Assembly: GCA_037953745.1 (NCBI GenBank)
Contig: JBAKBP010007634.1
Span: 1 to 64,000 of the forward strand
DNA length: 64,000 nt
Direction of reading: 5' to 3'
Origin: Lithodes maja
Lineage: Eukaryota > Arthropoda > Malacostraca > Decapoda > Lithodidae
Shown: piece after piece, positions 10,121 to 20,448 of the stretch
Numbering within the stretch: the stretch's first letter is position 1
Layout of the letters: the number at the start of each line of letters is the position of its first letter
Program-made: the position numbers and the translations under genes
Notes under the pieces: generated by a model
What the model was told of the DNA's origin: nothing
Databases searched by the model: none
The model's input: only the letters and a program-made list of their open reading frames with translations

Positions 10121-13100
10121 AAAATGCAATGATGGGCAATATTCAAGGTCTATTCCCTAAGACAAATAAAAGCAAAATCCCCTTCATTGCTGAGCTTGCC
10201 GAAGAAAATGACCTAATGTTCATCGCCCTGACAGAGACTCATCTCAAAAGTGAGGTGAGTGATGCAGAAATAATAGTGGCAAATTACACCTCCTACAGAG
10301 CAGATCGTGAAAATAGAAGCCATGGTGGAGTCATCACATATGTAAGAAATGACCTAGCCTCAGATACAAAACCAATACTAGTCTACTCTGATACTCAAGT
10401 AGAAATGCTGGCTCTCCACATTAAGTCACTCAATGTAATTATTCTCAATTGCTATCGCCCCCCATCATGCACCCTTGAAAGTTACAATAATTCACACAGC
10501 AGAATCGACAAGCTAATCGACGATATGCCAACCCCAACACCAGACATCATCATCTGCGGAGACTTCAACTTTCCTGTCATCCATTGGCCAGAAGGAAAGG
10601 TCTCAGGAGGTACCAGAGAGGAGCAAGCACAAGCCAGGCTTCTCCTTAAACTCTCTGACAAGCTTTTCCTCACACAACTGATAACCAAGCCTACCAGAGT
10701 CAATAACACACTCGACCTCCTCTTCACTAACAACCAGGATATAGTTGCCGACTACTCAGTGGAGAAGACAATATTCTCTGACCACAGCCTTGTAACTATA
10801 CACACTATGTACAGGAAGGCTGGGGCTCAAGCTGAAACTGTAACTCCGCCAACAAAACCAACAAACCCATTCTCAAATTTGAACTTCTTCAGTGAAGCAA
10901 TTGACTGGGTAAATCTCCAAACTTCCCTCTCCCAGACAAATTGGGACCTGATCCTCCATGACAAGGATCCAAATGCCATGCTTGACACCATCCTCAGCAC
11001 CCTACTGAAGTTGTGCCAGCATCACATTCCCCAAAGGAGAAAACCTTCCAACGCTCGGCACCTCAAAATCCCGAGGGACCGAAAAATCCTAATGCAGAAA
11101 AGATCATCACTCAACAAACAGCTCAATAACACCCAAAACAAAACGAGGAAGCTTGCACTATCTACCAAGATTGCAAGCATAGAAACTCAAATTAAAGCAT
11201 CCCATGAGCGTCAAAAGCAAAGAGAGGAAGATCGTGCAGTACTGAACATCAAGCGGAACCCCAAATTCTTTTACAGTTACTGCAGGCGCTTCTCAAAAAT
11301 TAAGACGCAAGTGGGGCCATTAAGAACAGAAGATGATGAAGCTGTAAACGACCCCAAAGATGTATGTCGGATCCTGCGAACACAGTACGAGAATGTCTTC
11401 AGCACACCACGGCCAGCAACTGCAATCCAGGACCCCAAAGCTTTCTTCACGGAAGACACTCCACAACCGACTCGACTAAGTGATATTGAACTGACTGAGG
11501 CAGACCTACGAAAAGCCATCAAAGAACTGAGAACGAATGCAGCTGCTGGTCCTGACGGAGTACCAGCCATACTGCTGATTAAATGCTGTGATGCCCTGAT
11601 TCCTCCTATCTGCAAGCTTTGGAGACACTCAATGGACACAGGCACAATTCCATCCTCACTAAAACAGGCCATCATTACTCCAGTCTACAAGGGTGGTGAA
11701 AAGAGCCTGGCGAAGAACTATCGACCGGTAGCTCTAACATCCCACCTCATCAAGATATTTGAAAAAGTCCTGAGGAACAAGCTTGTCAACTTCCTGGAAA
11801 AAAATGGCCTTATGAACTCCAGCCAGCATGGCTTCCGGAAAGGCAGATCATGCCTTTCGAAGCTCCTGGCACATCATGACTGGCTACTCCACAGGCTTGC
11901 AGAAGGAGAAAATGTGGATGTCGTGTTTCTAGACTTTGCTAAAGCATTCGACAAGGTGGATCACGGCATCCTCCTTCACAAGATTAAGAAACTCGGCATC
12001 CAAGGCAAAATAGGTGTGTGGCTGCACAGTTTCCTCTCCGCAAGAACGCAGACTGTTGCTGTTAAGGGCCACACATCTGAAAAGTCCCACGTCATTAGTG
12101 GAGTACCCCAGGGATCAGTATTAGGACCTCTGCTCTTCCTTATACTGATAGGGGACATTGATGATGGAGTTGGTCAATCGGTTATCTCTTCCTTTGCTGA
12201 CGATACGAACATAAGTCGTGTCGTCAGAAATGAAGAGGATATTCATAATCTCCAGGATGACCTCGACAAAATCTACAAATGGGCAGACGAAAACAACATG
12301 ACCTTCAACGAAGAAAAGTTTGAAGCGTTACGATGTGGCCCGAAACAAACCCTCAAGGACACCACCAAACTACTCACTGCAGGCGGCCACGACATCACCC
12401 CCAAGCCACATGTGAGATGCCTAGGTGTGCAATTGTCCGACGATGCCACATTTCAACACCACATTTCTGCAGCTGTCAAGAAAGCCAAGGGAATGGCCGG
12501 ATGGATCCTACGGACGTTCAACTCCAGGGAACAAGAAACAATGCTAACTCTCTGGAGGTCTATGGTACAACCCTTCCTTGACTACTGTAGTCAACTATGG
12601 TCGCCACACAAAAAGGGGTACATACGAGATCTTGAGTCCGTCCAGAGGTCCTTCACTAGAAACATTCGGGGGATGAAGGACCTTAGCTACTGGGACCGGC
12701 TCAAGAAGCTAGGGCTGTACTCTCAGCAGAGAAGGCGAGACAGGTACTGCGCAATCTATGTGTGGAAAATCCTGGAGAAGCTGGTTCCAGATCCAACTGG
12801 TAATGAACTCCAGGAAAAACAAAATGGTCGGACTGGAAGGAAGTGTGAGAGGAGATCCCTCCCAACACAGGCACCAGAACGAGTGAGATCCCTCCTCGCG
12901 TCCAGCCTAGGCCACAATGGACCAAAAAATTTCAACTCGCTGCCCAAGGAAGTGCGAGACATAGTAGGTTGCCCGGTAGACAGGTTCAAAGGGTTATTAG
13001 ACAAGTTTCTAAAGACCCTCCCAGATGAACCACCAGTGTCTGGATACACTGCTAACTGCCGGGCGGCCTCAAACTCTATACCGGACCAGACGGACCTCCT

Positions 13101-13149
13101 TCGAAGGGACGCACGGGACGGACGCAGCGGTGGCGGACCACGACTGTGA
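10093..13149 (+). CDS. LINE A2 ORF2: intact endonuclease/reverse transcriptase, 1018 codons
   Basis: One uninterrupted frame. Residues 1-240 form the EEP endonuclease, with the expected catalytic blocks: GNIQGLF (Asn), LTETHL (Glu), YRPPS, ICGDFNFPVIHW (Asp/Asn) and SDHSLV (Asp/His). The reverse transcriptase spans roughly residues 430-720: AAGPDGVPA, NYRPVALTSHLIK, QHGFRKGRSC, FLDFAKAFDKVDHG, GVPQGSVLGPLL and the catalytic FADDT. A C-terminal domain with the YWDRLK and YVWKILEK motifs follows. ATG at 10093 overlaps the end of ORF1, suggesting coupled translation. FADD rather than YADD at the active site is shared with copy 1. It is potentially functional, but its ORF1 is broken. Confidence 0.92.
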   Translation: MAKCHEIMLENAMMGNIQGLFPKTNKSKIPFIAELAEENDLMFIALTETHLKSEVSDAEIIVANYTSYRADRENRSHGGVITYVRNDLASDTKPILVYSDTQVEMLALHIKSLNVIILNCYRPPSCTLESYNNSHSRIDKLIDDMPTPTPDIIICGDFNFPVIHWPEGKVSGGTREEQAQARLLLKLSDKLFLTQLITKPTRVNNTLDLLFTNNQDIVADYSVEKTIFSDHSLVTIHTMYRKAGAQAETVTPPTKPTNPFSNLNFFSEAIDWVNLQTSLSQTNWDLILHDKDPNAMLDTILSTLLKLCQHHIPQRRKPSNARHLKIPRDRKILMQKRSSLNKQLNNTQNKTRKLALSTKIASIETQIKASHERQKQREEDRAVLNIKRNPKFFYSYCRRFSKIKTQVGPLRTEDDEAVNDPKDVCRILRTQYENVFSTPRPATAIQDPKAFFTEDTPQPTRLSDIELTEADLRKAIKELRTNAAAGPDGVPAILLIKCCDALIPPICKLWRHSMDTGTIPSSLKQAIITPVYKGGEKSLAKNYRPVALTSHLIKIFEKVLRNKLVNFLEKNGLMNSSQHGFRKGRSCLSKLLAHHDWLLHRLAEGENVDVVFLDFAKAFDKVDHGILLHKIKKLGIQGKIGVWLHSFLSARTQTVAVKGHTSEKSHVISGVPQGSVLGPLLFLILIGDIDDGVGQSVISSFADDTNISRVVRNEEDIHNLQDDLDKIYKWADENNMTFNEEKFEALRCGPKQTLKDTTKLLTAGGHDITPKPHVRCLGVQLSDDATFQHHISAAVKKAKGMAGWILRTFNSREQETMLTLWRSMVQPFLDYCSQLWSPHKKGYIRDLESVQRSFTRNIRGMKDLSYWDRLKKLGLYSQQRRRDRYCAIYVWKILEKLVPDPTGNELQEKQNGRTGRKCERRSLPTQAPERVRSLLASSLGHNGPKNFNSLPKEVRDIVGCPVDRFKGLLDKFLKTLPDEPPVSGYTANCRAASNSIPDQTDLLRRDARDGRSGGGPRL

Positions 13150-13192
13150 GGACGGGACCTCTAGACGACTTCAAGTAAGATTCAAGTAAGAT

Positions 13193-14080
13193 AGGCCTAT
13201 TCATTGAAGAAAAAAACAAAAAACATGTAGCCTAGGCTAAATATCCTAGGCCTAGTCTTGTAGATTTGTTGAAACTTGAACGTTACCCCAAAAACACCTC
13301 TAAAAGTGACTAAAGTAGCCTAATATAGGCCTAGGCTAGATTGTTACCAAACATTCCTATCCACTCACTCCTGTAGCCTAAGCCTATCCTAGCTTTCAAA
13401 ATCAAAGGGCGGCTGGGCGACATTCTTCTTCCACTTCCAGTTTCTTGGAATTTGCCTTCATAGGCCTAGGCTATAGTCTAGCCTACATAGGCCTATTCAT
13501 TAAATGTTGGGGAAATTGTAGGCTAAACGAAAGTGACTGATTGCAGTGACTGGTGACCATAGCCTATCTGTCTAGCCTCGGTTTGAACGGTTACACATGA
13601 AAATTTCAAGCCAGGCTACGACAAATCTGAGCGATGGCGATTATTCAAGTTGATGTAGTGGGCCTAGTGGCCTAGGCCTAGCGGGATGAATTCTATGTTA
13701 GACTCTCTGCCATATTTTACCTTGCCAGTGGAGGTAGCGATACGACCAGTGAAATCCAGCAGTTAAAGTAATCCTTCAGGTTATATCACTAGAGACACAC
13801 TTGCCCAACCTCTCGCCACCAAGCACAACAAACGACTGCAGAATAAACACAAAAACAGAATAAACATCACGATCAAAACAATCGAAATATAACAAAAGAC
13901 GATCGCAAGAGAGGATCGGAGCCTGCTCTGAAATAGTATTTACAAGTCCATGGACTACTGAATGCTTTCTTCATATTCGCACATTTCAAATTTTCAATAT
14001 ACTACAGCGTATTTAATAGTGAAACTTAAATATTTTGAATAATTGTATTGAATTTAATGCATACAGGATTTACGGTATCT
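13193..14080. other. No gene seen; AGGCCTA-rich DNA
   Basis: About 890 bp with frequent tAGGCCTAg and CTAGGCCTA motifs. I see no convincing ORF, RNA gene or element boundary. Confidence 0.5.
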
Positions 14081-14090
14081 GACAACTACA

Positions 14091-15876
14091 ATTTCTTACA
14101 GTTTCTTACAGTAGATCCTCTGGAAAAAGGCAAACTATGCCTGTGTATCCAGCTCAGTACCAGTACTTGCACTGCTGCGGTCGTTCACGGTGTTGGCGGC
14201 GGCGGTAGCAGACGCAACATTTTTACTATTCTGTATTTTTGTTTTATAATCAAACTTCAAATCTTGTCTTCCCCATGCTTTATCAAGATTACTTTCAAAC
14301 TCCCTTATTGATTCGGAATCGACTACATACTGGGGCAGTGCGTTCCACTCATTTACCACTCTATCACAAAATGAGTTCTTTGCCTTCTCAAGCCTATTTC
14401 TTTCTTTGTAAATTTTCTTAGAGTGTCCTCTCGTTCTTGTTCCCTCCCGCATCAAGAAGATACCTTCACACACATCCTCATCGTACTTTCCTGACACTAT
14501 CTTAAAAGTCTCTATCATATCCCCTCTCTTTCTCCTATATGCCAGTGTCGGAAGCCCCAGTGTCCTCAGCCTCTGCTCATAGCCTGCGTTCTTCAACGTT
14601 GGTACCAGCTTGCTAGCTCTCTTATCTGCACTTTCTCCACTGCTTCTATATCCTTTACCATATATGGAGCCCACACCTGGTTTGCATATTCCAGGTGCGG
14701 CCTAACCAGCGCTGTATATAGATTCCTGAAGATTTCTTCGTCAAGTGACACAAATGTCCTCCTTATCAGCCCTACAATTCTATTGGCTTTGTTTATCTTT
14801 TCCGCTAAATGTTCTGAGAAATTTAACTTATTGTCTATCACTACTCCTATATCCTTTTCTGCACTCACTTCCTCCATCGCTTCATACATACTGTATCCTA
14901 CCTTGTCTATCTTGCTGGTCCCAATCCGCATGTACTTGCATTTTTTTGGATGAAAAGGCATTAACCAATGCTCAGACCATCCCTTCATGCCCTCCACATC
15001 TCCTTGAAGCAAACCCATATCTTCCTTACTCCTCACTCTTCTATACAGTTTAGTGTCATCCGCATACAGGTATACCTCACTTCCATTAGTTATAACTTCA
15101 GGCAAGTCGTTGATAAATATAACGAACAGCAGTGGTCCCAACACAGATCCCTGAGGTACCCCACTTATAATTTCCCTCCACCCCGAGCCTATTCCATTCA
15201 CCAGTACCCTCTGTCTCCGATCTTTCAGGAAGGCTTCTATCCATTTCACACATTTCTCCCCTATATTATAGCTTCTAACTTTCTCTATTAACCTTTTATG
15301 TGGGACCTTATCGAAGGCCTTCATAAAATCGCAATATACCACGTCTATTACATCACCATCTTCTAGAATTTGCATCCAATCATCTACCACCTTAATTAGC
15401 TGTAGTACCGTTGACCTCCCCGGCAAGAATCCGAACTGTCTCCCACTGAAAAGTTGGTTTGACTTCATATGATCCATTATTCCTTCTCTAATTACCGTTT
15501 CCATTAGTTTACACACAACACTTGTCAAACTGACTGGTCTATAATTCCCTGGGTCATTTCTCTTTCCCTTCTTAAATATAGCTGTTATGTTCGCCTCTCT
15601 CCAGTCCATCGGGATTTGTCCTGTATTAAACGATACCTCAAATAACATTTTCAATGGCTCTACTAACATCTCCCCTCCTTCCTTTATGATTCTTGGGTGT
15701 ATCCCATCCGGTCCCGGTGACTTACTTCTGTTCATTTTTTCTATAGCCCTTCTTATTCTAGCATGGGAAAACTCTACTAGTTCTAGTGCCGGCGCCTGTT
15801 TGATGGGAATAGTAGACAATTTGACAGACTCCAGCCGCGGCAATTTCAAATGTGGTTCATTGCATGTTGCGGCTCC
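14091..15876 (-). pseudogene. LINE B copy 1: 5'-truncated reverse transcriptase
   Basis: The minus strand encodes a CR1-style reverse transcriptase: SPGPDGIHPRI, NYRPVSLTS, FGFLPGRST, YCDFMKAFDKVPHKRL, GVPQGSVLGPLLF and LYADDTKLY. The C-terminal LINE domain follows: YTALVRPHLEYA, then LRTLGLPTLAYRRKRGDMI and VNEWNALPQYVV. The frame changes once between about 14674 and 14593. No endonuclease is present; a stop lies just upstream of 15876, marking the truncation. The 3' end is a TTTCTTACAG tandem tail at 14091-14110. Confidence 0.85.
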
Positions 15877-16033
15877 TCACTATCGTACTCCTTCATTTGC
15901 TTTATGTAATATTCCCAAAAAATCCACTATAGCGCTCATATCTTAATCAATAAAACTCACCGAGGGACCTACAGATGGCTATTCTCAGGCAGCATGATGT
16001 GCGATGATTTTTTGGGAAAGAATTGGGACAGAC

Positions 16034-17467
16034 AGCGTTTGACACAGTAGACCATGATATCCTATGTAATAAACTACAAGCAATGGGCATAGGATCTGTG
16101 AACTGGTTTAAATCTTATCTTAGTGGTAGAACTCAAAGAGTCAAAATTGACGATAATATATCTGATCCTATGCCAATTAACTGTGGGGTCCCGCAGGGAA
16201 GCATCCTTGGTCCCTTACTCTTTCTCTGTTATGTGAACGACATGGAACTGAGCGTCTCATGTAAATTATTACTGTATGCAGACGACAGCGTGCTCCTGGT
16301 TTCAGGAAAAGACCCAATAAGTATTGCCGCTTCACTTTCCAAAGAACTAGAATCATGTAGTGAATGGCTAGTGGACAATAGACTATCTCTTCACCTGGGC
16401 AAGACGGAAGCCATCTTATGTGGAACAAAACGCAAACTGAAAGACATTGTGGGCTTCTCGGTCAACTGTAATGATATTCCTATAACAACAGTGTCACAAG
16501 TTAAATATCTCGGACTAAAACTGGACGCGAGTTTGTCAGGTGAAACAATTTTGGAATCTATCCTGAGTAAGTGTAGAGCACGTATAAAATACCTGTATAG
16601 ACAGGTGGGATGCTTGCCCGCGGCGACCAAAAAGACCCTCTGCCAAGCGCTTGTTCAATGTCATTTTGACTATTCTGTGTCATCCTGGTACTCTGCATCA
16701 TCTAAATCAGCACAGCACAAACTTCAGGTCACTCAAAATAAAATGGTTAGGTTCATGCTGAACCTAGGACCCAGATCACATGTTGGCCAGGAACAACTTC
16801 AGTCACTAGGTATGCTCAATGTCGCTGACAGGGCCAAACAAATCAGGCTCACTAATGCCTTCAAAATTTTCTATGACAGAGCTCCAGAGTACCTAAAGAA
16901 TGATTTTGTTAAAGCAAATGAGAGGAGTGGACATAATACAAGAAACAGGATGTTTAATTTTAAGGTCCCGAGAATCCAAGGACAGGGTAAGCAAACATTC
17001 TTCTTCACCGCCATCAAAGACTGGAACGACCTACCCCAGTCAGTCCGTGAAAAGAGAACACTGTATTCCTTCAGACGTAGCCTGAAGGAACACCTGAACC
17101 GGACAGCTGCGAGAAGGGAGCACCAAGCTTATGTCTACTACTAAATGCGACATAAGAGATAGACAAACCAAACTGAAATGATTACTGATTACGGATTACT
17201 GATATTTACTATAGGATGTAAGGTATCTTAAAATAACCCCCTAGAAATACTTTCTCTAAAGTATCTATTTCTTTATCCTCCCCATTTTCCCCAGCTAACC
17301 TAATCCCACAAGGACCCCAATGGAAATACGCCTAACGGCCTTATTGGGCTATCCTTAGTTGGAATTATGCAAGGCTGGTACATGTCATATTTGTAACAAA
17401 CTATGTGGTACCAACTCTGTAAATTGCTAACTGAATAAATATTATTATTATTATTATTATTATTATT
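16034..17467 (+). pseudogene. LINE C copy 1: 5'-truncated reverse transcriptase with (ATT)n tail
   Basis: An open frame to 17144 begins inside the reverse transcriptase at AFDTVDHDIL and continues through GVPQGSILGPLLFLCYVND, LLYADDSVLL and a complete C-terminal domain (WNDLPQSVREKR near the end). The endonuclease and the first half of the reverse transcriptase are missing. A 3' region of about 300 bp ends in (ATT)n at 17434-17467. A near-identical inverted copy lies at 23953-25231 and a tail-only copy at 30855-31014. Confidence 0.85.
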
Positions 17468-18081
17468 CATAACTTAGCGAAAATATAAGCCTACCATGAA
17501 TACCTATTCTCAGTTCTCACACTATCCGAACACCATATTGCCCTAGAGAAGCGATCTGCCGAACGCCTCAACTAACTATATTGAAATGACGAGACCTCAA
17601 CCTATATATATAGTGATTTGAACCTACTACACTTACACTAGAGCTATCAATTGTTTTGTCCTATTGCCAGCTCTGGCCTCCTTACAAGACAGGTGACATC
17701 GTCAAGCTGTAATCCCTACAGAGGACCTTTACCAGCAAAATCTGGGGTCTCCAACACATGAATTAAGCCCCTTTCACATATACAAGAGTCGCACGCCGAG
17801 AATCATAGGCCTATATATATATGTATTTAAATTTACACGAAAGCAGGAGAATAGTTGTGATTATATAGTTACGAGTGTGTTACGAGTGCATTCATGGTAA
17901 CTCGGCATAACCTGCAAATTGCCGATGAGTGTTGACAAAATTGAATTTAACGGTCACAAATTGGGCCCCGAGTAGGCTATCTGTTATCTGTTATAGAGAT
18001 CGCCACCTGCAAGTGGCACCGATTAATATGTGTCACCCATCGGAAATTTGTTTAGGGTTTATTCCCCTAGATGGATTTTTG
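17468..18081. other. No gene seen
   Basis: About 600 bp of AT-rich DNA without a supported ORF, RNA gene or repeat boundary. Confidence 0.5.
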
Positions 18082-18086
18082 GATAT

Positions 18087-18446
18087 GGCCGGCAACTCCA
18101 CAACCCAACCCAAGCTAGTTGTCATTACACCCCCTGTACTCTCCTATCCCCTTCCTTGCCCTGTAGGAATTGGTTTTTGCACCATACCCGAAAGAGGATT
18201 TATGGAGCTCCGATCATTACTCTCAACCATCTGAACAATTTTACCAGCACACCTAAACTTCGTTAGATGCGGGAATAGCCTCCCGAAAATATCAAGCCCT
18301 GGTGGGGGCTTGAACTCTCGACCCTTGGGTTGCGAGGCAGACACTTTACCAGTTAGACCAATAGAAATATCCCCTTTGTCCTGGTCGGCTCAAGGTATTT
18401 CCGCATCCGATTTTGTTTAGGATAACCTATTTTCACTGACTTTACA
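18087..18446 (-). mobile_element. Short element T, copy 1, with tRNA-like pol III boxes
   Basis: This 360-bp insertion is flanked by perfect GATAT repeats (18082-18086 and 18447-18451). On the minus strand it starts TGTAAAGTCAGTG and carries an A-box-like TGGTCTAACTGG and a B-box-like GAGTTCAAGCC, as in tRNA-derived elements. It matches the terminal repeat plus about 75 bp of inner sequence of the larger copies at 25492-26296 and 27751-28571. Confidence 0.7.
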
Positions 18447-18875
18447 GATATGCCAAGAGTCTCCTGAAGTGTTAACATAATTAAACTCGAAAACGTGCTT
18501 TACATCTTCCCTTTTCCTTGCCATTCGTTATCCTATTTTGTTGGGAAACATACCACACTTATCTTACACCGGTGATATATATACTGTTATACATGCATAC
18601 TTCCTCGAGTTTGGGCTCCCGTGACTCATTGGAGAGGAGATATAGATATATTATTACCATATCAAATATTACATACACCTTACACGCCATTTGAGACATC
18701 TTGTCGCAGATCTGAGTTTATGCGTTTTTTTTTTTTTTTTATGGGTTGAAAAATTTACTACAAACGTATTTTAGAAGGTAAATCTGCTGAATATCGATAT
18801 CTACAGCTCCAACGTCCTTATAGAACGAAACTTGTAAGTGGTCAAGTTAATCTGGTTTCTGTTTTACTCCTGTCT
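18447..18875. repeat. Dispersed repeat at 18760-18870; otherwise unassigned
   Basis: The segment around tatcgatatctacagctcca recurs inverted at 28690-28860. A T-run lies at 18725-18740. No coding is seen. Confidence 0.5.
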
Positions 18876-19093
18876 AGAGACCCTATAGTATAACAGTTAT
18901 ACTATAGGGTCTCTCCGGCCCGGAGGATCCGTAGACCCCTTTTCACCCTGCCGCGTAACCTATTTTACTGTCAGGCGAAACAGAGGCAAGGGGTGTAAGG
19001 AGATTGCCCAAACCATCTCCACCAGCCGAGAATTGAACTCGGTCCTCCTGGTTAGAAACTGAGCGCTCTACCAATGTCGCTACTAGTCACCCC
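18876..19093 (-). mobile_element. tRNA-derived SINE-like unit bordered by a perfect palindrome
   Basis: On the minus strand, from 19093 leftward, the sequence has an A-box match (TAGCGACATTGG) and a near-perfect T-arm: CCGAG, loop TTCAATT, CTCGG. The anticodon arm does not fold well, so this is a tRNA-like promoter rather than a functional tRNA. The far end is a perfect 39-bp palindrome (18876-18914). The assignment as one SINE is inference. Confidence 0.55.
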
Positions 19094-19403
19094 TGTTTAT
19101 GCGTTCCTGTCACTCAAGTTTATATCAAAATAGTGAGTCTCGTCGCAGAGTTATGCTTTTCAGTCGATTGATACAGATTGCATGTTTGACTTGAGAAAGT
19201 TAATTCAGAAATACTTTTATTAATGTTGACAACCCATAATAATTGTAAAGACTACTTAATAATCAAGATCTGATTTATCGTTCGTATAAGTGTCATTTTA
19301 AGTTAATTCTTTGTGTTACTGTTGAGGGATATTACTCTTTATCATTTAACTACATTCAGTGATTACTTTTACTATATAATATTCGTGCATTCTCTGCCGT
19401 ATC
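19094..19403. other. No gene seen
   Basis: About 310 bp of AT-rich DNA with no supported feature. Confidence 0.5.
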
Positions 19404-19407
19404 TTAA

Positions 19408-19827
19408 CCCTCGTCTAGCGGGTTTTTTTGGGCTATTTTGGGCATAGTCAGGCCCTCCTGAATGATCAATCAAGTATCTGCATGAAAATAAATTTATTCA
19501 GCAAAAAACTAGGCGCTATAAGCTTCAAAATGAGACCAGAACGAGCTACGTAGCACTCGTCGTTTTGATGCAGTGGTACCACCAACATGGAAGTTTAGCG
19601 TATAGCGGCATATTTTTTCCAGCTACGCTCACTACTGGCTACACTGCCGGCCTCTCGAGAACAGAGGAAGCGTGAGTCAGTGGGCGGTGGTAAGCCCTGG
19701 GTGTCAGCCGTGTGGCCTGCTGCGCTCCCGGCCATTTGCACTCGATTTTAACCCTTTAAAAGCCTTAATAATGCTCCTAACTTGCTGCTTTTTAGATACG
19801 GACTTAAGTCGCCCTGCTCTTTAAGTG
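19408..19827. mobile_element. piggyBac-like MITE PB-a, copy 2 (uninterrupted)
   Basis: Flanked by TTAA at 19404-19407 and 19828-19831. The left end reads CCCTCGTCTAGCGGG and the right end, read inward, CACTTAAAGAGCAGGG. It is colinear with the 2008-2802 copy in inverse orientation and lacks the RTE insertion, so it serves as the empty site. No ORF. Confidence 0.8.
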
Positions 19828-19831
19828 TTAA

Positions 19832-20322
19832 GGACGATTTATTTGTGTTGAGAACGATTGTCTCATATATTATATAACCATAACCTTATATACGAGCCCT
19901 GCGTGGATATTAGAGACGATTTTAATATTTATGCTCCCTGTTTTGATAAGAATAAAAACCTTTGTAATCTTTCCTTGTGTTATCTGTTTATTGCCTGTTA
20001 TTTGTGTGGTGTTTAACCCGGCAGCCGCGGGGAGACTCTTAACCTCTCCGCTGCGCATCCCCTATAGTATACAGGCACCCCTGTGCGTAGGTATGACGAT
20101 TTGGGCGCCCCTTGCAAATATCGATGAAAAGTACATCAATGTGTAGGGAATGTTCGTGCGCATCGAGCCATATATATTTGACCCCCCAAAAAAATTCGGG
20201 GGGGGGAGTCCGTAGTTGAAAAAAGTGGAGCGATTGTCATCGCGCGGCAAGATTTCCCGGGTGAATATCCGCGTGCCCAGGGGGTATATAGGAGTAGAGG
20301 GAGGGGAGGGCGGGTTAGGGCG
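19832..20322. other. No gene seen
   Basis: A TTAACCCGGCAGCCGCGGGG motif at 20014 resembles a piggyBac-type end, but I cannot find its partner. The rest is unassigned. Confidence 0.4.
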
Positions 20323-20448
20323 TAATGTCGCATATGTATCCTATTTTGAGCACTTTCATGCTATGTAGAGTATGTTTACATATACTGTACTGTATGTACG
20401 TATGTGTACGTATGTAGGCCACCCATATACCAAGGAATATGCCGCATA

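Larger units (their letters stand above)
8640..13192 (+). mobile_element. LINE A copy 2 (plus; nearly complete)
   Basis: A 5' leader of about 240 bp precedes ORF1 (8877), and ORF2 follows (10093-13149). The 3' end carries a short tandem tail, two copies of TTCAAGTAAGA near 13172-13191. The 5' boundary is approximate because I found no clear target-site duplication. This is the most complete LINE in the window. Confidence 0.75.

Noticed and set aside
19012..19093. Functional tRNA gene
   Set aside because: The T-arm and A-box are good, but the anticodon arm does not fold and a SINE-like body follows.
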